Source: UMGS1649 sp045604405
Lineage (GTDB): Bacteria; Bacillota; Clostridia; TANB77; CAG-465
Length of the DNA: 13,068 nt
Assembly (NCBI GenBank): GCA_045604405.1
Contig: JAZUNZ010000044.1
Coordinates: forward strand, 1-13,068
Direction: 5' to 3'
Position numbers and translations under genes: made by a program. This document shows positions 6,373 to 13,068 of the stretch, in pieces. Position 1 is the stretch's first letter, and each line of letters starts with the position of its first letter. The notes under the pieces were generated by a model. The model was not told the DNA's origin. It ran no database searches and worked only from the letters and a program-made list of their open reading frames with translations.

Positions 6373-7447
6373 AAAATATTTAAAAATAGAAGGAAATACA
6401 AAGCAGACTACTTATACTGGAAAGAATTTATTTAGTGGTGATTTTTCTCAGTTTAATAGTACAGGTGGAGAAGGGTCAACTTATGCTTATTTTAAATTAC
6501 CTGATGAAACAAAAACATATACTTTAACATTAATTGCTAAAAATGATTTTACAGGTACAAGTAATACTTATTTAGGTTTTACTACTAATGGTGGCAATTC
6601 AAGTGATGCCTTTAAATGGGCAATATCAGGAGAATCACAAGGAACTATAACCAAAGGTACTGTAATTTCAATAAATAGTATATCAAATAATAATTTAAAA
6701 ATGAAAGCTGTAAGTCTGTATGCTAAAACAGAAGCAACTTTAAAAATTTTTACAGATAATTTTGATATTCAATTAGAAGAAGGTTCAACAGCAACAACCT
6801 ACGAACCCTATGTAGGAGGAACAGCAAGTCCAAACCCAGATTATCCTCAAACAATAGAAAATGTAATTGGAAATGTAAATATAACTATAACAAATAGTGA
6901 TAGCACAGAAGAACAAACCTTTACATTTCCACTAGAAGAAGGACAAAGACTATATTTAGAAGATTATTTATCAGATGATGGAATACATCATACAAAAGCT
7001 CAAAAAATATTGAATGGAACAGAAGAGTGGAGCATATCAGATAGTGAAATAAATAATAATAAAGGCTTTATTAGAGAAGATGATACAGTAGCTCTTAATA
7101 CATTAAATGAAATAATTGTAATAAGTAATTATTTTAAAGGAGATACTCCAAGCAATATAATAGATGTTGGAAATGTAGGTATAAGTAGTAGAAGAGGTAC
7201 AACAGCAAGAGGATTTTATATAAGAATACCAAAAACAATAGCATCAACAGTAACAGAATTTAAATCTTGGTTATCAGAACACCCTGTAACAGTAGAATAT
7301 GAACAAGCAACAGAAGTAGTAGAACCTTATACAACAGAACAGCAAAAAGTATATAATAATATTCAAAATTATATTAAATATGAAGAAAATCCGACAGCAA
7401 CTTCAACAAATGTTCCACCACCAATATTTACAGTTATTGACATATAG
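6365..7447 (+). CDS. Fibre/adhesin-like C-terminal extension of the capsid protein (made by +1 frameshift)
   Basis: There are 360 codons in the +1 frame after the capsid CCC-A site. No usable start exists: GTG 6347 has no ribosome binding site and the first ATG is about 335 bases into the region. Read through from the capsid gene, the fusion is about 802 aa. The sequence looks like phage receptor-binding or decoration modules. A jelly-roll-like part begins GKNLFSGDFSQFN and includes FDIQLEEGSTATTYEPYVGG, followed by SPNPDYPQTIENV, a motif string common in Firmicutes tail and baseplate proteins. A second part (about 6900-7300) is beta-rich with DDGIHHTKAQKIL. In phi29 a separate gene, 8.5, makes head fibres from the same map position, so this is probably a head fibre or surface-binding decoration tethered through the BIG2 domain. 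Confidence 0.72.
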   Translation, partial: VPKKYLKIEGNTKQTTYTGKNLFSGDFSQFNSTGGEGSTYAYFKLPDETKTYTLTLIAKNDFTGTSNTYLGFTTNGGNSSDAFKWAISGESQGTITKGTVISINSISNNNLKMKAVSLYAKTEATLKIFTDNFDIQLEEGSTATTYEPYVGGTASPNPDYPQTIENVIGNVNITITNSDSTEEQTFTFPLEEGQRLYLEDYLSDDGIHHTKAQKILNGTEEWSISDSEINNNKGFIREDDTVALNTLNEIIVISNYFKGDTPSNIIDVGNVGISSRRGTTARGFYIRIPKTIASTVTEFKSWLSEHPVTVEYEQATEVVEPYTTEQQKVYNNIQNYIKYEENPTATSTNVPPPIFTVIDI

Positions 7448-7470
7448 TATACCTCTTTTTTAAATTTTTA

Positions 7471-7509
7471 AGAGGAAGGGAAAAAATTTCTTTCCTTCCT
7501 CTATTTTTT
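7471..7509 (+). terminator. Rho-independent terminator after the capsid/fibre gene
   Basis: AGAGGAAGG (7471-7479) pairs perfectly with CCTTCCTCT (7494-7502), extended inwards by a G-U and two A-T pairs. A T run at 7504-7509 follows. It separates the capsid transcript from the tail and collar genes and probably lets capsid protein be made in excess. Upstream CCTCTT (7452-7457) could pair with AAGAGG (7470-7475) and block the terminator stem. Confidence 0.75.
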
Positions 7510-7529
7510 ATAGAAAGGAAGAAAAAATT

Positions 7530-9123
7530 ATGGCAGTTACACCAGATACACAAATAAGAATTTTAAAAGTTCCAATTGAAATTGATTATAAAAATCAATT
7601 AACATTTACAAGTAAAGAAAAACAAGAAGAATATTTTTTGAGTGTTCCCTATATTGAAATCGATGAGTGTAAATATCAAAGGCACGAAAGTATTATTCGT
7701 TTTCCTGCTCATATTGACAGTATTTTGGAATATAATTATGTTATGTATAAAAATAATAACTATAGTAATAAATGGTTTTATGCTTTTATTACAAATATGG
7801 AATATAAAAGCGATAATACAACATATATAAAAATAGAAACTGATGTTTTCCAAACTTGGCAATTTGATATTATATGGAAGCAGTCTTTTATTGAAAGAGA
7901 AATGCTATCTGTTGCAGATGATGTGCCACGGTGCAAATTTACTTCCCGAAAATTTAGAAACAGGAGAATATAAAATTGGTGGAACAGCAGAAATTGACGA
8001 CTTAGAACCATATTATGTAGTAGCATACGCAGACGATACATACGGTCATTTATATAATGGAATTTTTTCAGGAATTAATTTCTATGCGTATAGTGACCCC
8101 GCGCTACTTCGTGCATTTTTATTACAAGTAAATCAGGCTGGGCATACCGATTATATATTAAATATTTTTACAGTTCCAAAATTAGCATTAAATGGTTCGC
8201 CTAATGGAATACTTGATACAGATTTTACAGCAAGTGGAAGAAATGTGTCACTTACAACACTTCCTTCATCTCTTGACGGTTACACACCAAAAAACCAAAA
8301 ATTGAGAACATATCCTTTCATTTATCTTGGTTTTAATCCTTCAGGCGGTTCATCTGCAATATATAGATATGAAGATTTTACAAATGCAACTCCTACTTTT
8401 AAATTAATAAGTGAAGTAAATCCAAATCCTGTTGTTGCAGTAATACCACAAAATTATAGAGGAATGACTGGGGATAATATGGCAGATATTGGAACTATAC
8501 AGGGGTATCCTACTATATCATGGAGTAATGATGTTTTTAATACTTGGCTTGCACAAAATAAAGAAATTGTAAAATTACAAACAGAACAAGAAACAGCGAA
8601 TTGGCAATATGACCAAATATCAAATCTTACAAATATGGCAAGTAATACAACAAAAGGAGCAATGAAAGGCGATATACTTGGATTAATTTCTGGAACTGTT
8701 TCAACAGGTCTTGATTATGCAAGGAGTAATACAAATTATGATTATTTTATAAAAAATCAAATGGCACAAATAGAAAAACAAAGAAAATTACCAAATACGG
8801 CAAATTTTGGTTCATCAAATGCAACACTTATTGGTTATAGTCTTTTTGACAAAAATATATTTTCAAGATATACGATAAAAAGACAATTTGCAGAAAGAAT
8901 TGATAAATTTTTTGATATGTATGGTTATTTAACAAATCAAGTTAAAATTCCAAATTTGAATAATAGAACATATTGGAATTATATAAAAACAATTGGAGCA
9001 AATATTATTGGTAATATTCCACAAAATGATTTACAAACATTTAAGGATATTTTTGATAATGGCGTAACTTTGTGGCATAATCCAAATACTTTTTTAGATT
9101 ATTCACAAAATAATAGAACATAA
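7530..9123 (+). CDS. Tail knob protein (phi29 gp9-like), requires +1 frameshift at CGG 7929-7931
   Basis: The zero frame runs from ATG 7530 (GAAAGGAAG at 7513-7521) through VFQTWQFDI and SFIERE, a strand well known from phi29-type tail proteins, then stops at 7973 after only 147 aa. The +1 frame continues without a break: GANLLPENLETGEYKIGG, followed by about 385 residues to TAA 9121-9123. In relatives the SFIERE segment is followed by a similar PEGLETGEY segment in one frame. With CCA-CGG-T read as CCA-(C)-GGT the product is 530 aa, near phi29 gp9 (599 aa), which forms the hexameric tail tube and knob for DNA delivery. ATG 7843, inside the second frame, has no ribosome binding site and would add residues unlike the family. 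Without the shift the phage would lack a tail tube. Confidence 0.9.
7923..7935 (+). other. +1 frameshift site in tail knob gene (CCA-CGG-T)
   Basis: Zero frame: GAT GAT GTG CCA CGG TGC AAA. Skipping C7929 gives GTG CCA GGT GCA AAT TTA CTT CCC GAA, that is VPGANLLPE. Conserved sequence lies on both sides in different frames. CCACGG followed by T or A recurs at the lower collar site. The CCA tRNA would re-pair poorly on CAC, so a mechanism in which the A-site glycine tRNA reads GGT out of frame fits better than P-site slippage. Confidence 0.82.
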
Positions 9124-9139
9124 GAAAGGAGTGTAAAAG

Positions 9140-10120
9140 ATGAAAAAATGTAAACAAACAAAATTTTTTAGAGATAATTACAATTTTATTGATACAGCTA
9201 CATTAAATAATGAGACTTTTAATAATTATTTAGATAGACTTGAAAAAGTGGCACTTTCAATTTTTGAGTGGACAAATCTTCCTTCATCAATGGACAGTAT
9301 TTTTCTAGAAAAATGTTTATTTTATGATGGGCAAGCAAGTTTACTAAAAGATGAAAAAATAGGATTTATCAATACCAGATGTTCATCAAATGGAAATTTA
9401 AATATTTATGGTCTACCAACAAAATTAAATTGTTATTCTTATGGTTATCAGTCATCAAGAAAATTATATACTGGTTTAAATACAAATTTAACCAAAGCAC
9501 AACAAGAATATATGCAAAAGAACGAGTGCATTTTAGTTAGAAATGACTGGAAAAGAATACCAACTTGCTCAACAATTGGTCTTTTTGCATTACGATTATA
9601 TGAGGCAGAAAGAAGTACAGATGTAAACATTAAAGGTCAAAAATACCCTGTAATTATTTTAACAGATGAAAAACAAAGATTAACAATGAAAAATTTATAT
9701 AATCAATATGATGGTAACGCTCCTGTAATTTTTGGGGATAAAAATATTTTTGATGAAAACTCATTAAAAGCAATAAACACAGAAAGTCCCTTTGTTGCTG
9801 ATAAATTACAAGAATATAAAAAGGAAATATGGAACGAAGTATTGACATTTTTAGGAGTAAATAATATAATGGTAGATAAGAAAGAAAGACTAATTACAGA
9901 TGAAGCAAATTCAAATAATGAACTTATAAACCTTAATTTACAAAGTTATTATGCACCTAGAAAATTAGCTTGTAAACAATTCAATGAAAAATATGGATTA
10001 ACTGGAACTGATAAAGAAATAGATGTAAAAATTAGAAGTGATTTACATAATATTTTAAAACAAGAAGAAAGTGTTATTACAAAATACAATAATGAAAGTG
10101 AGGTTGAAGAAAATGGCTAG
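9140..10120 (+). CDS. Upper collar (portal/connector) protein, phi29 gp10-like
   Basis: At 326 aa it is close to the 309 aa of phi29 gp10, the dodecameric portal through which DNA enters and leaves the head. The C-terminal half contains EVLTFLGVNN followed by KKERLITDEANSNNE, a strongly conserved stretch of connector proteins (phi29: TFLGINN, then KKERLVTDE). The N-terminus has the family-like FEWTNLPSSMDSIFLEKCLF. Start ATG 9140 follows AAAGGAGTG (9127-9135). The stop TAG (10118-10120) overlaps the start of the lower collar gene, so the two connector parts are translationally coupled. No CGG codon or frame break occurs here. Confidence 0.93.
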   Translation: MKKCKQTKFFRDNYNFIDTATLNNETFNNYLDRLEKVALSIFEWTNLPSSMDSIFLEKCLFYDGQASLLKDEKIGFINTRCSSNGNLNIYGLPTKLNCYSYGYQSSRKLYTGLNTNLTKAQQEYMQKNECILVRNDWKRIPTCSTIGLFALRLYEAERSTDVNIKGQKYPVIILTDEKQRLTMKNLYNQYDGNAPVIFGDKNIFDENSLKAINTESPFVADKLQEYKKEIWNEVLTFLGVNNIMVDKKERLITDEANSNNELINLNLQSYYAPRKLACKQFNEKYGLTGTDKEIDVKIRSDLHNILKQEESVITKYNNESEVEENG

Positions 10121-10800
10121 CTATACAATACAATTAAGAAAAGTAATTGACCTTTATGGAAAAGATACCGTAAAAAATTGGTTTATGGACTATAATATCT
10201 CTGATTTTCTTCTTCCTAATCAAATTGAAACAATTGAAAAAGCTGGATTATGGAGTAAAGAAAATCTAGCAAATAAAATTATAGACCACTATTTTATGCG
10301 TGAAATTGGTTTTGAAACACCACGGACTTTTTGCTCATTATGTAAAAATTAGAATGAAAGAATTGATGGAAAGTAAATTATTATATATTTATACAAATTC
10401 ACTTGAATATGACCCATTAGTAAATGTTGATTTTACCGAAACATACGAGGGAGAAGGAACAGGAGAAAATCAGGGTAATTCAAACTCAAAATCATCAGGA
10501 AAAAATGAAAATTTAACAATTGTAGATGATACACCCCAAACAAATATAAAAAAACAAAATCTTGATAATGGATTTTATGCAAGTGAAGTTTCACAAAGTG
10601 AAAATGAAAATACTGTTGAAGATGAAACAAAAACAACTTCAACAACAGAAAGTAAACAAAGTTATGTTAAAAAATTAAAAGGAAATCAAGGAATTTCAAG
10701 CACATATCAAGCATTAATTAAACAATTTAGGGAAAATATTCGTGCAGTTGATGAAGAAATTATATATTCTTTAAATGATTTATTCTTTGGTTTATATTAA
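10113..10800 (+). CDS. Lower collar protein (phi29 gp11-like), requires +1 frameshift at CGG 10323-10325
   Basis: I chose ATG 10113 (overlapping the portal stop) over the longer frame from 10071, which lies wholly inside the portal gene. The zero frame encodes about 70 residues ending HYFMREIGFET and stops at 10352. The +1 frame continues GLFAHYVKIRMKELMESKLLY, which in phi29 gp11 follows MREIGFET directly (GLFRFHLRNKLNEIM). With CCA-CGG-A read as CCA-(C)-GGA the product is 228 aa; phi29 gp11 is 293 aa. The second half has a low-complexity S/N/E/T region (about 10450-10660) and ends with GNQGISSTYQALIKQFRENI, typical of these proteins. The lower collar links portal and tail knob and carries the appendages. 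The unshifted 79-aa product would lack almost the whole fold. Confidence 0.9.
10317..10329 (+). other. +1 frameshift site in lower collar gene (CCA-CGG-A)
   Basis: Zero frame: GAA ACA CCA CGG ACT TTT. Skipping C10323 gives ACA CCA GGA CTT TTT GCT, that is TPGLFA. The family sequence reads ETVGLF, so homology brackets the switch to within one or two codons. This is the most tightly located of the four CGG sites, and the inserted residue falls exactly where relatives have glycine. Confidence 0.85.
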
Positions 10801-10822
10801 AAAAGAAAGGAAAGTGAATAAA

Positions 10823-12931
10823 ATGTTAGAAATTATCAAACCTCAAAATGTACAAAATTTAATACATAAATTTTGCTTTACAATTGGAATGTTGCCAACT
10901 TCATTTAAAGAAAGTTTAACCTATGAAGAACAAATTTTGTGTATTGGTAATTATTTAGAAACAACTGTATATCCTGCTATTAATAATAATGCAAATGCTT
11001 TAAAAGAATTACAGCAATTGTTTATTGATTTAAAAGACTATGTTGACCATTATTTTGATGATTTAGATATACAAGAAGAAATCAACAACAAATTAGATGA
11101 AATGATTGAAGATGGAACACTAGATGAAATTATAAATCAACAAATTTTTGGAGAATTAAATACAAGAATTGATAATATATCTAGTTTATTAAATAAAACT
11201 ATTAAATTTCCAACAACAAATATTGGGCTAGAAAGGATATTTAGATTTATTGATGAAAGTTCAATACAAAGTATGCAAGGTGGTTGCGTAACACCATATA
11301 ATACTGTTATTGTTGCAATGTGGGATAGTGCAACAGATAATAATAAAATTATGGAAATAAATTACTTAAATGGTTCTATTGTAAAATCTATAAATGTGAA
11401 TTTTGGTTATTGTAATGGTTTAACCTATGATACAAAAAATAATTTAGTTTATGTTGTTCCACGCGGTTCATCAACAGTTGCTAATCAAAAAACAATTTAT
11501 GTTCTTAATTATAATGATTTTTCAACAGTTTCTACAATTCAATTTAGCGACTATATTCAAAGTATTTCTTTTGACAAAACAACAGAAAAATTATATATTA
11601 TGAACGAGTGGGGCTTAAGAACTCAAAACGGATTTAAAATATATGAAGTTAACCCAACTGGATTTACTATTGAAAATACAATTTCTATTGATTATTTATC
11701 AAATATTAATAAATTAAGAATACAAAATTTTGCAGTTGTAGGAAATTATATTTATATAATTTCATCAGAGCCTAGAGCTTTAATAGTTTATGATTTAGAA
11801 GGAAATTTAATACAATTATATAATTTACCAGAATATATTTCAAAAATCTATTATTCTGGAGAATATCAATTTGTAGATTATTATGATGGTCAATTATATG
11901 TAGGTTCTGGAGATAATGTTAGTGATAATATTGAAAGTATAAATCAATTGTTCAAATTGAATTTACAAAATCAATATGTTACTGGAGACCAAAATGAAAA
12001 TGTAGTACACGCTGGTGCTAGTTATGTTGTGTATGTAAATTCTTCATCATCAAGTATTAACCCAGATGGTAGTGAAACAAATCCATTCAAATCAATAAAT
12101 GAAGCAACAAGATATGAAACTACAAACAGGGCTTGCAACATACAAATTGCAAACGGTACATATAATGGAGTTTATATACGCTCAAGAGACCATATCTCAT
12201 TTAATGGTACAGCAGGGTCAGTTATTATAAAGGGATTTAATATTGGTTATTGTAATCATGTTGTAATTGATGGTGCAAATGTTCAAGATTGTCAATTTTT
12301 ACAAAATGGAGTTATTAATCTTCATTATGCAGATGTATATCTTAAAAATTTGAATATAACAGATAGTGGTTCTCTTTATGGTATTTATGTTGGAAATTTC
12401 TCAAGTTGTAATTTATCTATTTCAATTAGTATAAATGTTGCAATTGCAAATCAAATATATGTAAGAAATGACAGTGTACTATTTACAAATTCAACTTCTT
12501 ATAATATTCAAAAACACCAAAAATCAAGTAAAATAATTGGAGAAGGTAAACCAAAACTTTTTGATACAGATATTGCTGGTGGAGTTGGCGAATTTACAAT
12601 TCCAACTAATTGGAGCTATACAGATTATAATTTCTCACAATATTTTGATAGAGCAATTATTAATTATACTGTTGGTGGTAATTATTATACACAAATTGTA
12701 AAATTACAAAGTACTAGAACACCAACATATTTAGAAAAATCTTTATGTACTGGTTCTGGAACACAAACAACTTCGCAAGTTATGCTTGATTTTTATAACA
12801 ACACATTGCGTTTAAGATATTCAAGAGTATATACAAGAACAGCAAGCGGAACTTGTACAGGTCAAATAAATGAAAATAATGACGCTTTAGTAGATAACTC
12901 TGTTATTGTTACAAATATATATTTTGAATAA
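10823..12931 (+). CDS. Tail spike / preneck appendage with propeller-like and beta-helix domains
   Basis: 702 aa from ATG 10823, behind GAAAGGAAAGTG (10805-10816); the longer frame from 10775 starts inside the lower collar gene. Residues 1 to about 125 are a helical attachment domain (LTYEEQILCIGNYLETTVYP then LDIQEEINNKLDEMIEDGTL), widespread at the N-terminus of Firmicutes phage fibres. About 125-395 has repeated strands (MEINYLNGSIVKSI; NNLVYVVP; YIYIISSEPRALIVYDLEG) resembling a beta-propeller. From about 400, YVNSSSS then NPFKSINEA and short strands with NHVVIDGAN and LHYADVYLKNLNI look like a right-handed beta-helix of the pectate-lyase type. The last 100 residues are probably a trimerisation or receptor-binding tip. 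Position matches phi29 gp12, the appendage that adsorbs to and degrades surface glycan. Substrate is unknown. Confidence 0.82.
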   Translation: MLEIIKPQNVQNLIHKFCFTIGMLPTSFKESLTYEEQILCIGNYLETTVYPAINNNANALKELQQLFIDLKDYVDHYFDDLDIQEEINNKLDEMIEDGTLDEIINQQIFGELNTRIDNISSLLNKTIKFPTTNIGLERIFRFIDESSIQSMQGGCVTPYNTVIVAMWDSATDNNKIMEINYLNGSIVKSINVNFGYCNGLTYDTKNNLVYVVPRGSSTVANQKTIYVLNYNDFSTVSTIQFSDYIQSISFDKTTEKLYIMNEWGLRTQNGFKIYEVNPTGFTIENTISIDYLSNINKLRIQNFAVVGNYIYIISSEPRALIVYDLEGNLIQLYNLPEYISKIYYSGEYQFVDYYDGQLYVGSGDNVSDNIESINQLFKLNLQNQYVTGDQNENVVHAGASYVVYVNSSSSSINPDGSETNPFKSINEATRYETTNRACNIQIANGTYNGVYIRSRDHISFNGTAGSVIIKGFNIGYCNHVVIDGANVQDCQFLQNGVINLHYADVYLKNLNITDSGSLYGIYVGNFSSCNLSISISINVAIANQIYVRNDSVLFTNSTSYNIQKHQKSSKIIGEGKPKLFDTDIAGGVGEFTIPTNWSYTDYNFSQYFDRAIINYTVGGNYYTQIVKLQSTRTPTYLEKSLCTGSGTQTTSQVMLDFYNNTLRLRYSRVYTRTASGTCTGQINENNDALVDNSVIVTNIYFE

Positions 12932-12990
12932 CCATATCATAAACAAAAAACTGTAGAGTATGGTGTAAGATGTTATGTTGCTTTGGTTTT

Positions 12991-13030
12991 ATCTTAGTTC
13001 ATTTCGTTTTACCTTAGTTCATTTCGTTTT
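12991..13030 (+). repeat. Two tandem copies of a 20-bp repeat
   Basis: The unit is AYCTTAGTTCATTTCGTTTT at 12991-13010 and 13011-13030, identical except for one T/C at its second base. It lies in the non-coding end after the tail spike. Candidate roles are a binding site for a phage replication or transcription protein or a recombination footprint; nothing in the sequence decides between them. Confidence 0.85.
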
Positions 13031-13068
13031 GCACCGTGCGTGCGGTTGCCTTGGGGGTAAAGTTTGTT
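13031..13068. other. GC-rich terminal stretch, possible genome-end region
   Basis: About 38 bases (GCACCGTGCGTGCGG onwards) are far richer in G and C than anything else here. They contain GCAC-C-GTGC and GTGCGTGCGG. Protein-primed phage genomes end in short inverted terminal repeats next to replication origins, and this stretch follows the last virion gene, so it may be near a terminus. Without the other end of the genome an inverted repeat cannot be shown. Confidence 0.35.

Noticed and set aside
6347..7447. An independent head-fibre gene starting at GTG 6347
   Set aside because: There is no Shine-Dalgarno sequence upstream and its first six codons overlap the conserved capsid end. A frameshift from the capsid gene explains it better.
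7437..7465. TTGACA at 7437 as a promoter for the tail genes
   Set aside because: The -35 match is perfect but the best -10 at 17 bp is TTAAAT, and any transcript would start directly in the terminator hairpin.
7843..9123. A separate gene starting at ATG 7843
   Set aside because: No ribosome binding site, and its first 29 residues do not resemble tail proteins while the overlapping zero frame does. It is the second part of the tail knob gene.
1996..10325. The four CGG frame breaks as sequencing or assembly errors
   Set aside because: Random indels would include losses and homopolymer changes. All four here are the same gain of a C between A and GGW, and AAAGGA or AAAGGT occurs intact many times elsewhere. 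Not excluded without reads, but less likely.
10300..10800. A separate gene starting at ATG 10300
   Set aside because: The start lies inside the conserved MREIGFET region in another frame and has no ribosome binding site. It is the continuation of the lower collar gene.
418..12931. Reassignment of TGA or TAG as sense codons
   Set aside because: TGA ends the holin and LysM genes at sensible overlaps, and TAG ends the portal and fibre extension. Genes are full length without stop recoding.

Overview
The window is very AT-rich, every gene is on the + strand, and the genes are closely packed with AGGAGG/AAAGGAG-type ribosome binding sites. Gene content and order are those of a small podovirus with a protein-primed genome, of the phi29 / Picovirinae-like type. 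They include a terminal protein, a family B protein-primed DNA polymerase, a holin, a GH25 endolysin, an M23 peptidase, a scaffold, a major capsid protein with a C-terminal Ig-like domain, a tail knob protein, upper and lower collar proteins and a tail spike. AGA-dominated arginine usage, Shine-Dalgarno sites and the lysis genes point to a low-GC Firmicutes (Clostridia/Bacilli-like) host. TAA, TAG and TGA all behave as stops.

Layout. 1-434 is the 3' part of the terminal protein gene and 418-2158 is the DNA polymerase. A consensus promoter (2163-2191) then opens a lysis block: holin, endolysin, a 55-residue LysM protein, an unknown helical protein and an M23 peptidase (2215-4636). The scaffold (4643-4964) is followed by a promoter/hairpin element and the capsid gene (5038-6372). 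The +1 frame continues from the capsid gene as a 360-residue fibre/adhesin-like extension to 7447. After a terminator (7471-7509) come the tail knob (7530-9123), upper collar (9140-10120), lower collar (10113-10800) and tail spike (10823-12931). The last 137 bases hold a tandem 20-bp repeat and an unusually GC-rich end, possibly close to a genome terminus. A packaging ATPase and other replication genes are not in the window.

Main observation. Four genes (DNA polymerase, scaffold, tail knob, lower collar) need a +1 frameshift, and each shift falls at an in-frame CGG codon. Skipping the C reads the next codon as glycine (GGT or GGA). The sites are AAA-C-GGT, AAA-C-GGA, CCA-C-GGT and CCA-C-GGA. 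For the polymerase, knob and lower collar, the residues on both sides of the shift resemble continuous phi29-family proteins; for the scaffold the change is only six terminal residues. I checked every CGG trinucleotide by eye. The roughly 14 others in coding sequence are all out of frame, so in the inferred reading frames no CGG codon is ever read as an amino acid. CGT, CGC and CGA are used normally but rarely. This suggests a systematic CGG-triggered +1 recoding scheme in replication and virion genes, perhaps tied to a host that cannot decode CGG. A fifth +1 shift, of the classical CCC-A type, probably joins a surface-binding domain to a fraction of the capsid protein.

The shifts are deduced from the sequence and from remembered phi29 family sequences. 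No alignment or database search was run.
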